Assembly: GCF_014695975.1 (NCBI RefSeq)
Contig: NZ_JACJPI010000067.1
Coordinates: 16,856 to 80,855, forward strand
Length of the DNA stretch: 64,000 nucleotides
Direction of reading: 5' to 3'
Source of the DNA: Leptolyngbya sp. FACHB-321
GTDB lineage: Bacteria; Cyanobacteriota; Cyanobacteriia; Leptolyngbyales; Leptolyngbyaceae
Shown: positions 18,229 through 27,055 of the stretch, piece by piece
Layout: each line of letters opens with the position of its first letter
Numbering within the stretch: the stretch's first letter is position 1
Made by a program: the position numbers and the translations under genes
Notes under the pieces: model-generated
Database searches by the model: none
What the model was told of the DNA's origin: nothing
The model's input: the letters and a program-made list of their open reading frames with translations, nothing else

Positions 18229-19444
18229 ATTAGATTCCTACCTCGTAAGAGAGTGAAGCATTGCTGACTCGATGAGTGCTCGACTCAAAAAGAGATCGCA
18301 GGATCACATATACACAGTCTCGACTAAGTAGAGCTTTCACATGTTTCGCAAAATTTAATTTTCTATGGTCAGTCAGCATATTTTTGCCGTTGTTTTTCTG
18401 TGATACGGCATTCATAACATACAAATAAAAGCGCGCGATACCGTGGATTTTGAGACCTTAACTCAAAGTTAAACTTACGTTACAAAGCTAAGAAAAAGAG
18501 TTTTATAGGATGTGTGAATTATCGAAAGCAAAGGTTGATACTGAATTTCTTCTCATGCTGTTGCGACCGAAAAATCTTTGATTGCTTTGCTGAAGCGGAT
18601 TCCCTTAAAACTTGACATTTTTGGTTGCATGCTGATATAAAGAGAGTAAGAAGGTAAGCAAGAAATTTGATATTTTGAAAAGCACTTTTCCTTCTAGTTC
18701 GCAACCGTAGTAGCACTTATGTTTTAGATAAGATTTATTTGCTCAAAATCGTTGCGTTTGAGCAAATTTTTAACTTTCTTAATCTTTTGATGAGGTATTT
18801 CTCATGATTGAAATGAGAATTTAGTCTTTCACCTGTAAATGGTGAAATGACAAGTTGCTACTCTCCTGTAGCGAGTGCAATCGCAGTTGGATGAGCTTTT
18901 AGCGGTGACTTGTATCGACCTCTAGAGTCAACGAGCGAATGAAGAGGGTGACTCTAGCTTCAAGAGGCACTGAACGGCTAATGGCTGTTGAACCGCACTA
19001 TCGTTTGTTCGGCAATAGCTTGCTCGACACAAAAGCAGCGATCGTCTCGCTAGAGCCAGTGTTGCTCCTCTACTTGGGCTTTGCCACCACGACTCTGATG
19101 TGTTTGGGTTGTCTAAATAACCCACGATCGCCTTCAGGCTGTTTCTGCCCTTGTTCAGAAGTTCCTCATCCGCACGGGGTAGCTTTCCCCTAGCTTTAAA
19201 GGCTGTGCTTTGGTCGGTGCCGTTTATAGAAACGCCAAGGATGATGGGGGATCTAGGAGTGATGGCTTAGCGGTAAACCGAGGTGCTGTAAAACCATCAT
19301 CAGAAAATGAGGACAAGCCTCCCCACTCATGCACACAACTAGCAGCGAGCGTGCCAAGCGCTGTGCTGGCTAATTTTGCTGCTTGCTAGAGCGGCTTGCC
19401 CTGCGCCAAATGCTCCAGTGTCCTGGGTGCCATTCTGGTCTTGA
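18229..19444. other. Long gene-poor stretch beside cas12k
   Basis: About 1.2 kb with only short unsupported ORFs on either strand. The left part (18430-18800) is A/T-rich, with GAAAAG-type runs; the right part is of mixed composition. I see no CRISPR repeat, TGTACA end, tRNA or transposase remnant in it. This is where CAST cargo would begin, and it may hold decayed sequence I cannot recognise. Confidence 0.4.
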
Positions 19445-20131
19445 CTAGAACTTTTCCCAGACTTCAAGCGGGGCATACAAGTCATAGGCAAGCTGCTCCA
19501 AAGCTGCTTTTGCCTGCTCAACCACAGCATCGGGAAAGCCCTCCAGAAACGTGATGATGCTGCTATCCGCCTCAACCACGAACGTGATCCCCTCGCTTTC
19601 CACTTCCCAGGGATAACCCCTGCTAGCTCGGACCCGGTAGGACTGCGGGACGCGCTCCAGAGCTAAACGGCAGTCTGCCAGGGGGTGGACAATTAAACCC
19701 TCTGAATGACCCCGTGATCCCAACTCAGTAATCTGGAAAGGGACGGGGGCAGCAGACACCACCTTGGGCGCACGCATCACTTCACCCTGTTGTGTTGCCT
19801 GGAGCCGCAACCCTAACGTGGTCATTTCTTTGGCAACCCAGCGCAGCGAGCGGGCGATGCGTGTCCAATAAGGGGACAGGTCGCCCTGGTTGACTGTTGC
19901 TGCCCGTGCCTCCAGCAGTTGCGTGGTGGTTTGCATCGCTGCCTGTAGCAGCTTGCCCTGAAGATAGTCTGCTTCGCTAGCCTGTGCCAGTTCCCGCATC
20001 ACCTGCTTGACCAGTTCCGTCAATGCCAGTTGCAGTACCAGATTGCTGTCATTGCCGCTGTCCGCACTTGCGACCAGGATACACACCACCTGTTGTAGGA
20101 TAAACTCACGCTCGGAAATAACTTGTACCAT
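19445..20131 (-). CDS. Hypothetical protein, second gene of a two-gene unit
   Basis: With the ATG at 20131 the protein has 228 residues starting MVQVISEREFILQQVVCILV, mostly helical to residue ~110, then a mixed C-terminal region with VRASRGYPWEVESEGITFVVEADSS. I do not recognise a family. The start was chosen because it leaves 5 nt to the stop of the upstream gene; the longer ORF to 20170 would overlap it. Coupled with the PD-(D/E)xK-like gene just upstream, so the two probably act together. Confidence 0.6.
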   Translation of the reverse strand: MVQVISEREFILQQVVCILVASADSGNDSNLVLQLALTELVKQVMRELAQASEADYLQGKLLQAAMQTTTQLLEARAATVNQGDLSPYWTRIARSLRWVAKEMTTLGLRLQATQQGEVMRAPKVVSAAPVPFQITELGSRGHSEGLIVHPLADCRLALERVPQSYRVRASRGYPWEVESEGITFVVEADSSIITFLEGFPDAVVEQAKAALEQLAYDLYAPLEVWEKF

Positions 20132-20136
20132 CAGCT

Positions 20137-20808
20137 TTAGACCTGTACTTCGGAAATCGCGCAATGCCACTGGTCACTGCTCAGGATCGTGGTTCCGACC
20201 AGTAGCCCTAACACTTTAGTCGGTGTATTGTCCAAGGCGTTGGCTGCTACCACAAAGGGGATAAAGCGTGGTAGTTCACTGTCAATCACGCGCTTGATGT
20301 CGTCTACCGTCTGCGCCGCCGTCGCTTTTGCTTCGCCCAAGTAGAGCGTCTGATCGGTGGGGTGAGCACAGACGGCATCCGGATAATCACCGATCGGTCT
20401 CGCTAACAGCCGACCGTGGTAGAGGGACTGCATCACCAAGCCTAGGCAGGCTTCACCGAGGGCAGCGGTGGCACTACGGTTGGGGCAGACGGTTTTATGT
20501 TCTGTACGGGCATAAAAGAGGGGTTGATGCCCTGGCAGCAGGAACAGCCCGTAGCGCTGGTAGGCAAGCCACTGCGCCATTTCCTCCAGCGGGTAAAAGG
20601 CAGACTGTTCCGAATAACGCCGCACCAGGGCACGGATGGTATTGGGATGCACGGACCAGGACGGGAGGGGCGCATAGGGAGCCGCTAGTTGCTCCAGCCG
20701 TGTCAGCAGTTCGGGTTTCATGGCAGAACGGCTATAGGCAGCCTGGGCGAGCGCCCCGGTGATGCGGTCAATGGTGAGACAACGTTTTTCCAGGGAAATT
20801 TCAATCAC
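20137..20808 (-). CDS. Hypothetical protein with a possible PD-(D/E)xK nuclease core
   Basis: Protein of 223 residues. In the second half the segment GDYPDAVCAHPTDQTLYLGEAKAT carries an Asp, a spacing of about 14 residues and then E-A-K at the end of a predicted beta strand, the pattern of restriction-endonuclease-like folds. The N-terminal 70 residues (IEISLEKRCLTIDRITGALAQAA) are repeated as a diverged stand-alone fragment at 21912-22133. First gene of the pair with 19445-20131. The nuclease assignment rests on one motif. Confidence 0.55.
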   Translation of the reverse strand: MIEISLEKRCLTIDRITGALAQAAYSRSAMKPELLTRLEQLAAPYAPLPSWSVHPNTIRALVRRYSEQSAFYPLEEMAQWLAYQRYGLFLLPGHQPLFYARTEHKTVCPNRSATAALGEACLGLVMQSLYHGRLLARPIGDYPDAVCAHPTDQTLYLGEAKATAAQTVDDIKRVIDSELPRFIPFVVAANALDNTPTKVLGLLVGTTILSSDQWHCAISEVQV

Positions 20809-20879
20809 AAAGCCACTGGGTTAAGTTCCGAGCTTCATCACCATAAAACAGCCCCCCTGTCGAAGGGAAATGGTTCCTA

Positions 20880-21197
20880 TCACGGTGAGGGGACTTGACC
20901 ATTGCGTGGGGGTGAACAGATGTAAGCGACCAGTTCTAACGGCACGCGCTCGTAGTGCTCCCAGATAAAATGCATCTCTGCCAGCTTGCGGCGGTGCCTG
21001 ACTTCAGCCACACGGTGGTGCTTGCCGTGTGAGAACCAGCGGTCCACTGATGCCTCACTCACACCACAGATCTGTGCGATTTGCGTATGTGTGACGCCCC
21101 AGCGAGCGTAGAACTCATGCGGGGTCATGCTGAACTGACAACCACAGTAAAAGTGCAGCAGAGCAAGTTCGCGTCTGCCTAAGGCTTGCGGGGTCAT
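20880..21197 (-). CDS. Helix-turn-helix protein, hypothetical
   Basis: 105 residues. The segment FYARWGVTHTQIAQICGVSEASVDRWFSHGKHHR reads as a helix-turn-helix of the transposase/repressor kind, followed by basic RHRRKLAEMHF. The ATG overlaps the stop of the upstream gene at 21194-21197, so the two are translationally coupled. It may be a DNA-binding regulator of this small operon; the target is unknown. Confidence 0.65.
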   Translation of the reverse strand: MTPQALGRRELALLHFYCGCQFSMTPHEFYARWGVTHTQIAQICGVSEASVDRWFSHGKHHRVAEVRHRRKLAEMHFIWEHYERVPLELVAYICSPPRNGQVPSP

Positions 21198-21496
21198 GCG
21201 GGTTGCTCCTGGGCTAAAGGGTCAGCCGGGTCAAGCGTGAAACGTTGCAGGTCGTCTTCCCAGACCAGGTCTGAGTCAGTCCAGGCACGACTGGGTGACT
21301 GGGGATCAAGCCAGATGGTGTAACGCCACCCCCAGCCCGGAAGGTGTGCCGCTGGTACGAACTGGAGTCCGACGATGATGCCGTAATCTTCAGTAGGCAG
21401 GGGGACAAAGCGGACGCGATCGCCCAGCTGAAACTTAGGAAGGGCAGAGGTTTGTGGGAATTCTTCTGGAAGGGCAAAGAAGGTTTCAGGAAGCAT
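21194..21496 (-). CDS. Hypothetical protein, SH3-like barrel pattern
   Basis: 100 residues. The core FQLGDRVRFVPLPTEDYGIIVGLQFVP...WRYTIWLD resembles a small beta-barrel of the kind seen in plasmid and phage accessory proteins, with an acidic C-terminus. It heads a two-gene unit with the HTH protein (4-nt overlap). Function unknown. Confidence 0.6.
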   Translation of the reverse strand: MLPETFFALPEEFPQTSALPKFQLGDRVRFVPLPTEDYGIIVGLQFVPAAHLPGWGWRYTIWLDPQSPSRAWTDSDLVWEDDLQRFTLDPADPLAQEQPA

Positions 21497-21636
21497 ATAC
21501 CTGTAAAAAGCTGCGCCAGAACTGTATCGCTAATATTATGGCACGATCGCTCAATCGCACAAGTGCAATTTTGCACAAATGAGATCTTGTTAAATTGCCG
21601 TGTAACAATTAACCCCGAACTAAAACGGAAAGTCCT

Positions 21637-21807
21637 ATGGCAAAGGAGATAAGGGAGATTCGGGGCAGAGTTCCGAAAGACTTAAAGATTGCGTTTGAAG
21701 TTGCTTGCGTGCGAATGGAACTGACCCAAGCAGTGGCGTTGGAAGAGGCAATCAAGGATTGGTTGATCAAGAAGGGTTTTCCTACCAGTGATGATGGCAA
21801 ACAGTGA
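21637..21807 (+). CDS. Small ribbon-helix-helix-like protein
   Basis: 56 residues starting MAKEIREIRGRVPKDLKIAF and continuing EVACVRMELTQAVALEEAIKDWLIKKG: a short basic strand (EIRGRVP), then two helices, the layout of Arc/MetJ or ParG-type DNA-binding proteins. The GGAAAG just upstream of the ATG can serve as ribosome-binding site. Lies divergent from the SH3-like/HTH pair at 21496, whose promoter it could control. Confidence 0.55.
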   Translation: MAKEIREIRGRVPKDLKIAFEVACVRMELTQAVALEEAIKDWLIKKGFPTSDDGKQ

Positions 21808-21911
21808 TGAAGCGTGAGCACTTGTCGTGATGTTCACACACCCGGTTTGATACTGTTTCTGCCACACCACTACTGAGAAAGCTTTACTCTGGCAGTTTTC
21901 TACGTTATCGA

Positions 21912-22133
21912 CTATGCTGTTTTCCTCTCGTCTTCAGAATAGCGATGGATCGACCAGCGTAAAGTCGCCTCATCGATTTTGAGAGAGCCAGCAGGCTCAA
22001 ACAGCGCGGTTACCGCGATCGCACGGTCAAACTGTCGTCGTAGGGCGTGACGACTCGTGGCAGCTTTCGCCAGTGCTGCTTCTGTACGGGTCAATTGCAG
22101 TTGCCGTCGCTCTAGGGTGATTTCAATGGGCAT
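21912..22133 (-). pseudogene. Truncated paralogue of the 20137-20808 gene
   Basis: 73 residues (IEITLERRQLQLTRTEAALAKAA...LRWSIHRYSEDE) align with residues 2-70 of the 223-residue protein (IEISLEKRCLTIDRITGALAQAA...IRALVRRYSEQS) and then stop. Either a remnant left by duplication and deletion or a stand-alone domain. Same strand as its full-length relative, about 1.1 kb upstream of it. Confidence 0.6.
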
Positions 22134-22359
22134 CGTCAGTGGTAGGCAAACAGGACTGTTCTCACCCTACGTGCTGGCATTTCAATCCGGCAAGCAATCC
22201 CTGTTACGGTGACAAGTGCAGACTGGCACTGGCATCAGGGCGGCAATCGCCTCAGTTGATGTGGACGTTGACGTTGTGAGTGAAAGGTGGCAGCAAGAGC
22301 CTGGAGCGAAAGATGTGTCCCCTTGCTGTGTCGGTGCTATGATGGTCAGCAACAATTGA

Positions 22360-22398
22360 AAAAAGCCGCTGCCACGATTTATGGGGGAGCGGCTTTTT
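22360..22398 (+). terminator. Rho-independent terminator or attenuator
   Basis: Arms AAAAAGCCGCT (22360-22370) and AGCGGCTTTTT (22388-22398), loop of 17 nt, T-run in the right arm. It sits just before the gene at 22423, where it could attenuate readthrough, and rules out a start for that gene inside the hairpin. Confidence 0.7.
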
Positions 22399-22422
22399 GT
22401 CTTTAAAAGGAAGACACTACTG

Positions 22423-23040
22423 ATGCTCAAGCATTTGACTCCAGCGCAAACCCAAGCACTGCACAAAGTCGTTACGTCGGTTGATTACCAAAGCCTCTTT
22501 GCCTACCACAGCTACCGCTTAGAAGTGCTGGCTCAAGGCTCTTGGATGATCGCCAAAGCGATCCACACATTGGTAGGCGGTGAACTGTACCAGGTCGCCT
22601 TCCGGCTGAACGACACGTGCAGGACTATCTTTATCCATGCAGCTGTGAAGTTAGACCAAGACACGTTTATTGATGGGCTGGGTCTACACACCACTGAACA
22701 ACTGGTGGAGCCATGGTTGGATCTATACACCAGTGAACAACTGCTGGAGCTATGGTCGCACCTGCAATCGCTGGAAGATGGCTGTCTCACCATCGAGCCG
22801 CTGTTCTTTCTACCCGACCAAGTGGAGGACAATGCGGCGGTGGTGAAGCAACTCGTGTGGACCATCGAACAACAACTACGGCTACAGTGGGACGTGGGAG
22901 CCGTCGATCGCCTCAGACGGCAGCTCAATTGGGAATCAGCCAAGCAGGCATTCGAAATCGCGGAGTTCTATCGATCGCTGCACGAACAGTTGGATAAGGA
23001 ACATGCTTTACCGTACAGCGCTTGGGAGGCTTTTGACTGA
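22423..23040 (+). CDS. Hypothetical protein
   Basis: 205 residues starting MLKHLTPAQTQALHKVVTSVDYQSLFAYHSYRLEVLAQGSW. Helical, with a near-tandem repeat TTEQLVEPWLDLYTSEQLLELWSHL. No family recognised. The ATG at 22423 follows AAGGAAG at a good distance; the in-frame ORF start at 22381 lies in the preceding hairpin and is rejected. Accessory-region gene without clear partner. Confidence 0.6.
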   Translation: MLKHLTPAQTQALHKVVTSVDYQSLFAYHSYRLEVLAQGSWMIAKAIHTLVGGELYQVAFRLNDTCRTIFIHAAVKLDQDTFIDGLGLHTTEQLVEPWLDLYTSEQLLELWSHLQSLEDGCLTIEPLFFLPDQVEDNAAVVKQLVWTIEQQLRLQWDVGAVDRLRRQLNWESAKQAFEIAEFYRSLHEQLDKEHALPYSAWEAFD

Positions 23041-23421
23041 ACGCCTGGGGCAGGCTCGCCGCTTGTGGTGCCCCTGCCCTGCCAGCTAGCCATGCACTGT
23101 CTTCTGCCTGGTTTAGCCTTGACGCAGTGACTGACCAGGAGCAATGGACGTACTCGCCACTCATGACCGTCCTCTCCCAACCAAAGGGATTGACCCGAAA
23201 CGAACTGATGCAAGCCTCCAACGGCACCCTCACCGAGGAGCCAGTGAGACGACCGACCGAAAAGCTCATCTGCAAGCGCCAAGTTTAGTGTTGTTCAGAT
23301 GAGGCAGAGAAGTGACAGACGTTAACGATCGCCAGCGTCAGACTGAGAACTGCTACTTTCCTTACAAGAGTTTTGCTCATAGATGAATCGGGTGGTGTCC
23401 CTCATTGGGGCACGCTAAAGC

Positions 23422-23599
23422 CTGTATTCATCAAGCCATCTAGGACACATAGTGCAACAAGGTGTGCAAGTCCGATTGGTGTCTGGTCAAAGCTTCAACA
23501 GAGCCGCGCCCAGAAGGTTCAGTGCAACTGGGATCGGCGACCGGGGCTAAGTTCCTGTTCGCCCTTCAACGGAGCCACACCTGCTAGAGGCGGTGCAAC
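23422..23599 (-). CRISPR. Possible relic CRISPR array, three degenerate repeats
   Basis: Two 36-bp blocks (23493-23528 and 23564-23599) both start CTTCAAC and end GTGCAAC and agree at roughly two thirds of positions; 35 bp separate them. A third block ending AGTGCAAC (to about 23458) lies 34 bp further left. The CTTTCA.../...TTGCAAC ends recall the V-K repeat at 14 kb. Geometry fits a decayed array, but the divergence is high. The rest of 23041-24061 has no gene I can support. Confidence 0.35.
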
Positions 23600-23885
23600 C
23601 CAACCTAGCTTAACCCGAACTCACGTTAAGCCGGAAAGCTGAAAGCTTTGTTCAACAGGGCTTTTATCCACATCCCACCCTGAGAACTACAGCTAAAAAC
23701 ACCCGTTTTTTGCCCTCAAGCCGCCAATTCGGGAATTTCTAAACGGTGCAGTACGAAAAATCAGTAGTTTCAGGCACTCTTAACCCAAACTCACGTTATT
23801 TAAGACTTTTTTTCACTGCAACAACAACTGTGGGTACAATCAATAAAGGGGTATAGGGGTAAATAAAGTCACGTTTATCCGCCAC

Positions 23886-23983
23886 ATCCGTCACAATTCC
23901 GCTATATAAGGGTTCTAGCCATCACGCATCCGTCACGCATCCGTCACAGATGCCTTTTATCCGTCACACTTTGGCGATTTCAC
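23886..23983. repeat. Iteron-like ATCCGTCAC cluster
   Basis: The nonamer ATCCGTCAC occurs at 23886, 23928, 23939 and 23959 within 82 bp. The last copy is part of a 32-bp block (23952-23983) repeated exactly at 24912-24943. Direct nonamer repeats of this kind are typical of plasmid replication or partition sites; no replication initiator gene is visible next to it. Confidence 0.5.
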
Positions 23984-24061
23984 CTACTAAGCACCTACAC
24001 GATCGTCATTAGCAGCCACTAAGCACACGCCTTGTAACCGTTTCAAGATAGCCCTAGTCAT

Positions 24062-24448
24062 CTAGGGTCTACCAATCTCCTTAGCTGCTAAGTCCAAATT
24101 GACCTTTAATTTAATTAGCTCCATCTCTATTTTTGAAGCTTGATTCTCCATCGCTTTAGCAAGCCTTAAATGAACTGTTTTATCAATGGAGTGCTGAAAA
24201 ACTTGCCCCATCTCCTGTTTAGCCAAAGCTATTTTTAGATATTTATCGGCTTCTACCGCTTTAGTTTTACTGGTTAAGCAGCGTCGTTTCAATTCATGCT
24301 CAAACTCCTCAAGCCCCGATGCGATCGTCTGCAATGCTCTAATAGACGCGCTGATAGAGCTTGAGTATTCGTCTTGCCCTGAGTTGCGCTGCTCAAACAG
24401 TGCGGTTTTCAGCGCTTCCAATTCCATATCGATTGGATCAGGTGCCAT
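24062..24448 (-). CDS. Hypothetical coiled-coil protein
   Basis: 128 residues, nearly all helical, with heptad-like stretches (LEEFEHELKRRCLTSKTKAVEADKYLKIALAKQEMGQVF; ASKIEMELIKLKVNLDLAAKEI). No family recognised. It precedes the zinc-ribbon gene at 24749 and HNH gene on the same strand and is enclosed with the zinc-ribbon gene by the 32-bp direct repeats. Confidence 0.55.
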   Translation of the reverse strand: MAPDPIDMELEALKTALFEQRNSGQDEYSSSISASIRALQTIASGLEEFEHELKRRCLTSKTKAVEADKYLKIALAKQEMGQVFQHSIDKTVHLRLAKAMENQASKIEMELIKLKVNLDLAAKEIGRP

Positions 24449-24494
24449 AACAACGTAAATAATAGGGACAACTTTTGCTTTGATTCAACCGCTA

Positions 24495-24749
24495 TTAGGT
24501 TTTGAAAATCTTTTTACACTGTGGACATTGCCGAAATTGATCTGCTGCGAACCAACCCATGAAGCCACCCACAATTGCTCCAGGCACCGTAGCAGCCATG
24601 CCAGTGCCACCCGTCGCAAGACCGACACCCGCTCCCCACTGAGCGCCCACCCACGACCCGACCGCTGCGGCTCCTCCCCGCGTAACAAAACTCTCTTGGT
24701 TGTTGGCTTCAAACGGGTAACCACATTTAGGACAAATTATCCGAGCCAT
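24495..24749 (-). CDS. Small zinc-ribbon protein with glycine-rich membrane segment
   Basis: 84 residues. CPKCGYPF (residues 6-13) and CPQCKKIF at the C-terminus supply two CxxC knuckles of one zinc ribbon. Between them a Gly/Ala-rich hydrophobic stretch of about 45 residues (GGTGMAATVPGAIVGGFMGWFAADQF) could span the membrane once or twice as a glycine-zipper. The start is an ATG. Function unknown. Confidence 0.65.
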   Translation of the reverse strand: MARIICPKCGYPFEANNQESFVTRGGAAAVGSWVGAQWGAGVGLATGGTGMAATVPGAIVGGFMGWFAADQFRQCPQCKKIFKT

Positions 24750-24911
24750 AATTTTGTGTTGGATTTTATCGTTTGCAAAGAACCGATTTCACAAAATTAT
24801 CCAGCTAACTAGGCGATTACCAGACATATTACTTTTGCTTTACAAAAGCTTTAATATTCCTACAAGTAAGAGAAAGTTAAGGCTGAGGTTTAATCGTTAG
24901 GTTCCCTGATA

Positions 24912-24943
24912 GCCTTTTATCCGTCACACTTTGGCGATTTCAC
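24912..24943. repeat. Second copy of the 32-bp direct repeat
   Basis: Identical to 23952-23983 in the same orientation, including one ATCCGTCAC nonamer. The two copies enclose the coiled-coil and zinc-ribbon genes and could be recombination substrates or shared regulator sites. Confidence 0.7.
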
Positions 24944-24961
24944 TCCTTACCCTTATCAGGA

Positions 24962-25861
24962 TCATGCCTCTTCCTTTCTCTGTCTGTTCGCTTCCATTAA
25001 CTGCCTAAGTTGGTCAATCTCATAAGGAGGTGTTTCCCTGTGTAGCATGGCATGACAGTTAGAACAGACAGGGATTAGGTCTTTAACAGGATCGACTTCA
25101 TACGTTGCACCTATTTCAGATAAAGGAACGCGATGATGGACGTGGATGTAACCCTCACCAACCTTGCCGTAAAACTTCTCAAAGTTAAAATCGCAGACGC
25201 TACAAGTTAACCCGTAGTGAGCTATGCAAGCTTTACGGGCTTCTGGGCTACGTTCATAGGCATTGACTAGAACCTGTTTGACCGCACCTTCAGAATATGT
25301 CTGAGCATCAGGAACTTCATTAGGGTAAGTGAGTTCAGCTAGCGGAATATCCCTTTGCTGTTCAGACCGAAGCGCTGATACCGCTTCAAGCGGAGGTAAA
25401 AATTCATCAAGCTTTAAGGCAGAGTCCTCATCAAGTTCTCTAACACCTCGTAGGGTCTGTTGATCCAAATGACCGGGGGAAACAAACGCAAGAGGTTTTA
25501 GCTTCTCTCCACTCCTGAACTTAAGACTTTCAGTTACGTCTAAAGGTATTTCACGTTTGAAATCCATCGTCGTAGCTTCTGATGCAAGTATGTGTTCACC
25601 TGCGTCCCATAACTCATAAATGTCACAATTTAGTATGCTGGCAGCTTTAGACATCTCACAGATTCTATCGACCTTGAGCTTTCCGCATAGGTAAAGCTTG
25701 CCTTGAACCACTGTGGCGACGTAAATCACATCGTCCTTACTGACGTTCCGTTTGCGAAACATATTCCCTGCAATATGGTCTAGTAAGTCGTTACCAGTAC
25801 CACTGGCTCTGCTCCACCCCCAAGTTTTATTAGTCCAGTAATGTGTGAAATATCTAGGCAT
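24962..25861 (-). CDS. HNH endonuclease, McrA-like, with N-terminal sensor-like domain
   Basis: 299 residues. The C-terminal 100 residues form an HNH nuclease: CSVCDFNF, IHVHHRVPLSEIG, DLIPVCSNCHAMLHRE, giving two CxxC zinc pairs and the catalytic HH. The N-terminal ~120 residues (RYFTHYWTNKTWGW...VIYVATVVQGKLYLCGKL) have a EVE/PUA-like pattern of the sort that reads modified bases in McrA/McrB-type enzymes. A role in restricting modified foreign DNA is inferred, not shown. Single gene on the minus strand with its own upstream region. Confidence 0.82.
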   Translation of the reverse strand: MPRYFTHYWTNKTWGWSRASGTGNDLLDHIAGNMFRKRNVSKDDVIYVATVVQGKLYLCGKLKVDRICEMSKAASILNCDIYELWDAGEHILASEATTMDFKREIPLDVTESLKFRSGEKLKPLAFVSPGHLDQQTLRGVRELDEDSALKLDEFLPPLEAVSALRSEQQRDIPLAELTYPNEVPDAQTYSEGAVKQVLVNAYERSPEARKACIAHYGLTCSVCDFNFEKFYGKVGEGYIHVHHRVPLSEIGATYEVDPVKDLIPVCSNCHAMLHRETPPYEIDQLRQLMEANRQRKEEA

Positions 25862-26005
25862 ACGAAAATTCCTGTCTGTCTACAAGCGCTCAAACACAAT
25901 TAAGCATTCCCCTGTATGACATCAGTTGTCGGGATCTTTACCAAAACGATCAGAAATGGTTGTGCCCTTTGTATGCGATCGCTGCCATTCCTTTCGCTAA
26001 ACCTT

Positions 26006-26215
26006 TTATTTCATCGTCACTTCAAGCTGATCGCTAGTAATTGACTCATCTTTACTATTGAGCTTGCACGTAAAGTAGTTACGCACAATTGCACCTAACT
26101 GATTTTGAGAATCGACATAAGAGTTAAACAGCCAACCAGTAGGGGTTTCCTTTGATTGAGACTCAGACAAGCTAGGAAAATTAGCTGTAGCAGGACTTGA
26201 GAGTTCGGTTCTCAC
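26006..26215 (-). CDS. Short hypothetical ORF, doubtful
   Basis: 69 residues, MRTELSSPATANFPSLSESQSKETPTGWLFNSYVDSQNQLGAIVRNYFTCKL. No signal peptide or domain visible; it could be the end of a decayed larger gene. Listed because it fills an otherwise empty 580-nt gap. Confidence 0.25.
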   Translation of the reverse strand: MRTELSSPATANFPSLSESQSKETPTGWLFNSYVDSQNQLGAIVRNYFTCKLNSKDESITSDQLEVTMK

Positions 26216-26447
26216 GCGATCCTGGCAGAGGGTCGCTACTGTACCAAAGTTAAGCGCTTATGCGTACTCCGATCAATCGGACTCGGTATGGTTGCCCATT
26301 CAGAGGCTGTAAGCACTGGTTTACGGTCGTTTTGGCTGCAACTATGAAATGATGCCCACGCCAATGGAGGTGTGCTGTACTTAGGTTTGGGAGAGTAGTG
26401 GAACAATAAACCACCTCAAGGCTATGCGTTTGTCGCTGAAACAGAGA

Positions 26448-26723
26448 CTACGCCTCATCTTGCACCTGAATCACAATCCCGCCAAACCTGGCTTCATCTG
26501 CCCAGCACTTCACACCATTGATATAACAAAGATGGCTGGGATAGTCCGCTCCAGTCTCTGCCACTACTGCTCCGTAGCCGCCGCTCATTGAAAGGTTAAC
26601 AAAGTTCAACTGTCGTCCTTGCTCATCGCACGCTTTACCAACGCAATTTTGGCAAACAGCACGCGGATATCTTTCCTGGTGCGCGATCAATGTGGAGCAA
26701 AGGGGGCAGGGTTGTTGACTCAT
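26448..26723 (-). CDS. Small zinc-ribbon hypothetical protein
   Basis: 91 residues with the ATG at 26723: MSQQPCPLCSTLIAHQERYPRAVCQNCVGKACDEQGR. Two CxxC pairs (PCPLC and VCQNC) make a zinc ribbon; the rest (NLSMSGGYGAVVAETG...CYINGVKCWADEARFGGIVIQ) is beta-rich. I recall small proteins of this shape in several bacterial phyla without known function. The upstream ORF extension of 13 residues is not supported. Confidence 0.65.
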   Translation of the reverse strand: MSQQPCPLCSTLIAHQERYPRAVCQNCVGKACDEQGRQLNFVNLSMSGGYGAVVAETGADYPSHLCYINGVKCWADEARFGGIVIQVQDEA

Positions 26724-27055
26724 CGCTAAGCCATAACAGTTGAGGGTAGGTAAAATCGCCACGCAGTGCCCCTCGCTAAAGCAACACTGAGCAGGTTCTT
26801 ATTTTAGTCGGAGAGCTTGACCATACAGGACGCTAAATCGGAAGCCAAATCCGTAGACACTCACATCTGGCACGGTTCTTAGCGCTGCTCTGTTCTTGAT
26901 TGTCAGGCGAGCCTAAGCTGCTGGTCATGCTAACTAGGGGTTGAGTCGAGAAACGTGCGAGATGTGCGAAGCAATTCGTGAAATTGTCGAGGGAAGATGA
27001 TTTGAAGGGAACTCTGTAAATACTACCGAAGTACTTATTCTAAAAGGAGAGAGTT

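Noticed and set aside
18939..19193. 84-codon plus-strand ORF in the gap beside cas12k
   Set aside because: No recognisable motif, no ribosome-binding site; could not be linked to a tns gene or regulator.
20328..20762. 144-codon ORF opposite the nuclease-like gene
   Set aside because: Antisense shadow; Arg/Gly-rich low-quality translation, whereas the minus-strand frame is coupled to its neighbour.
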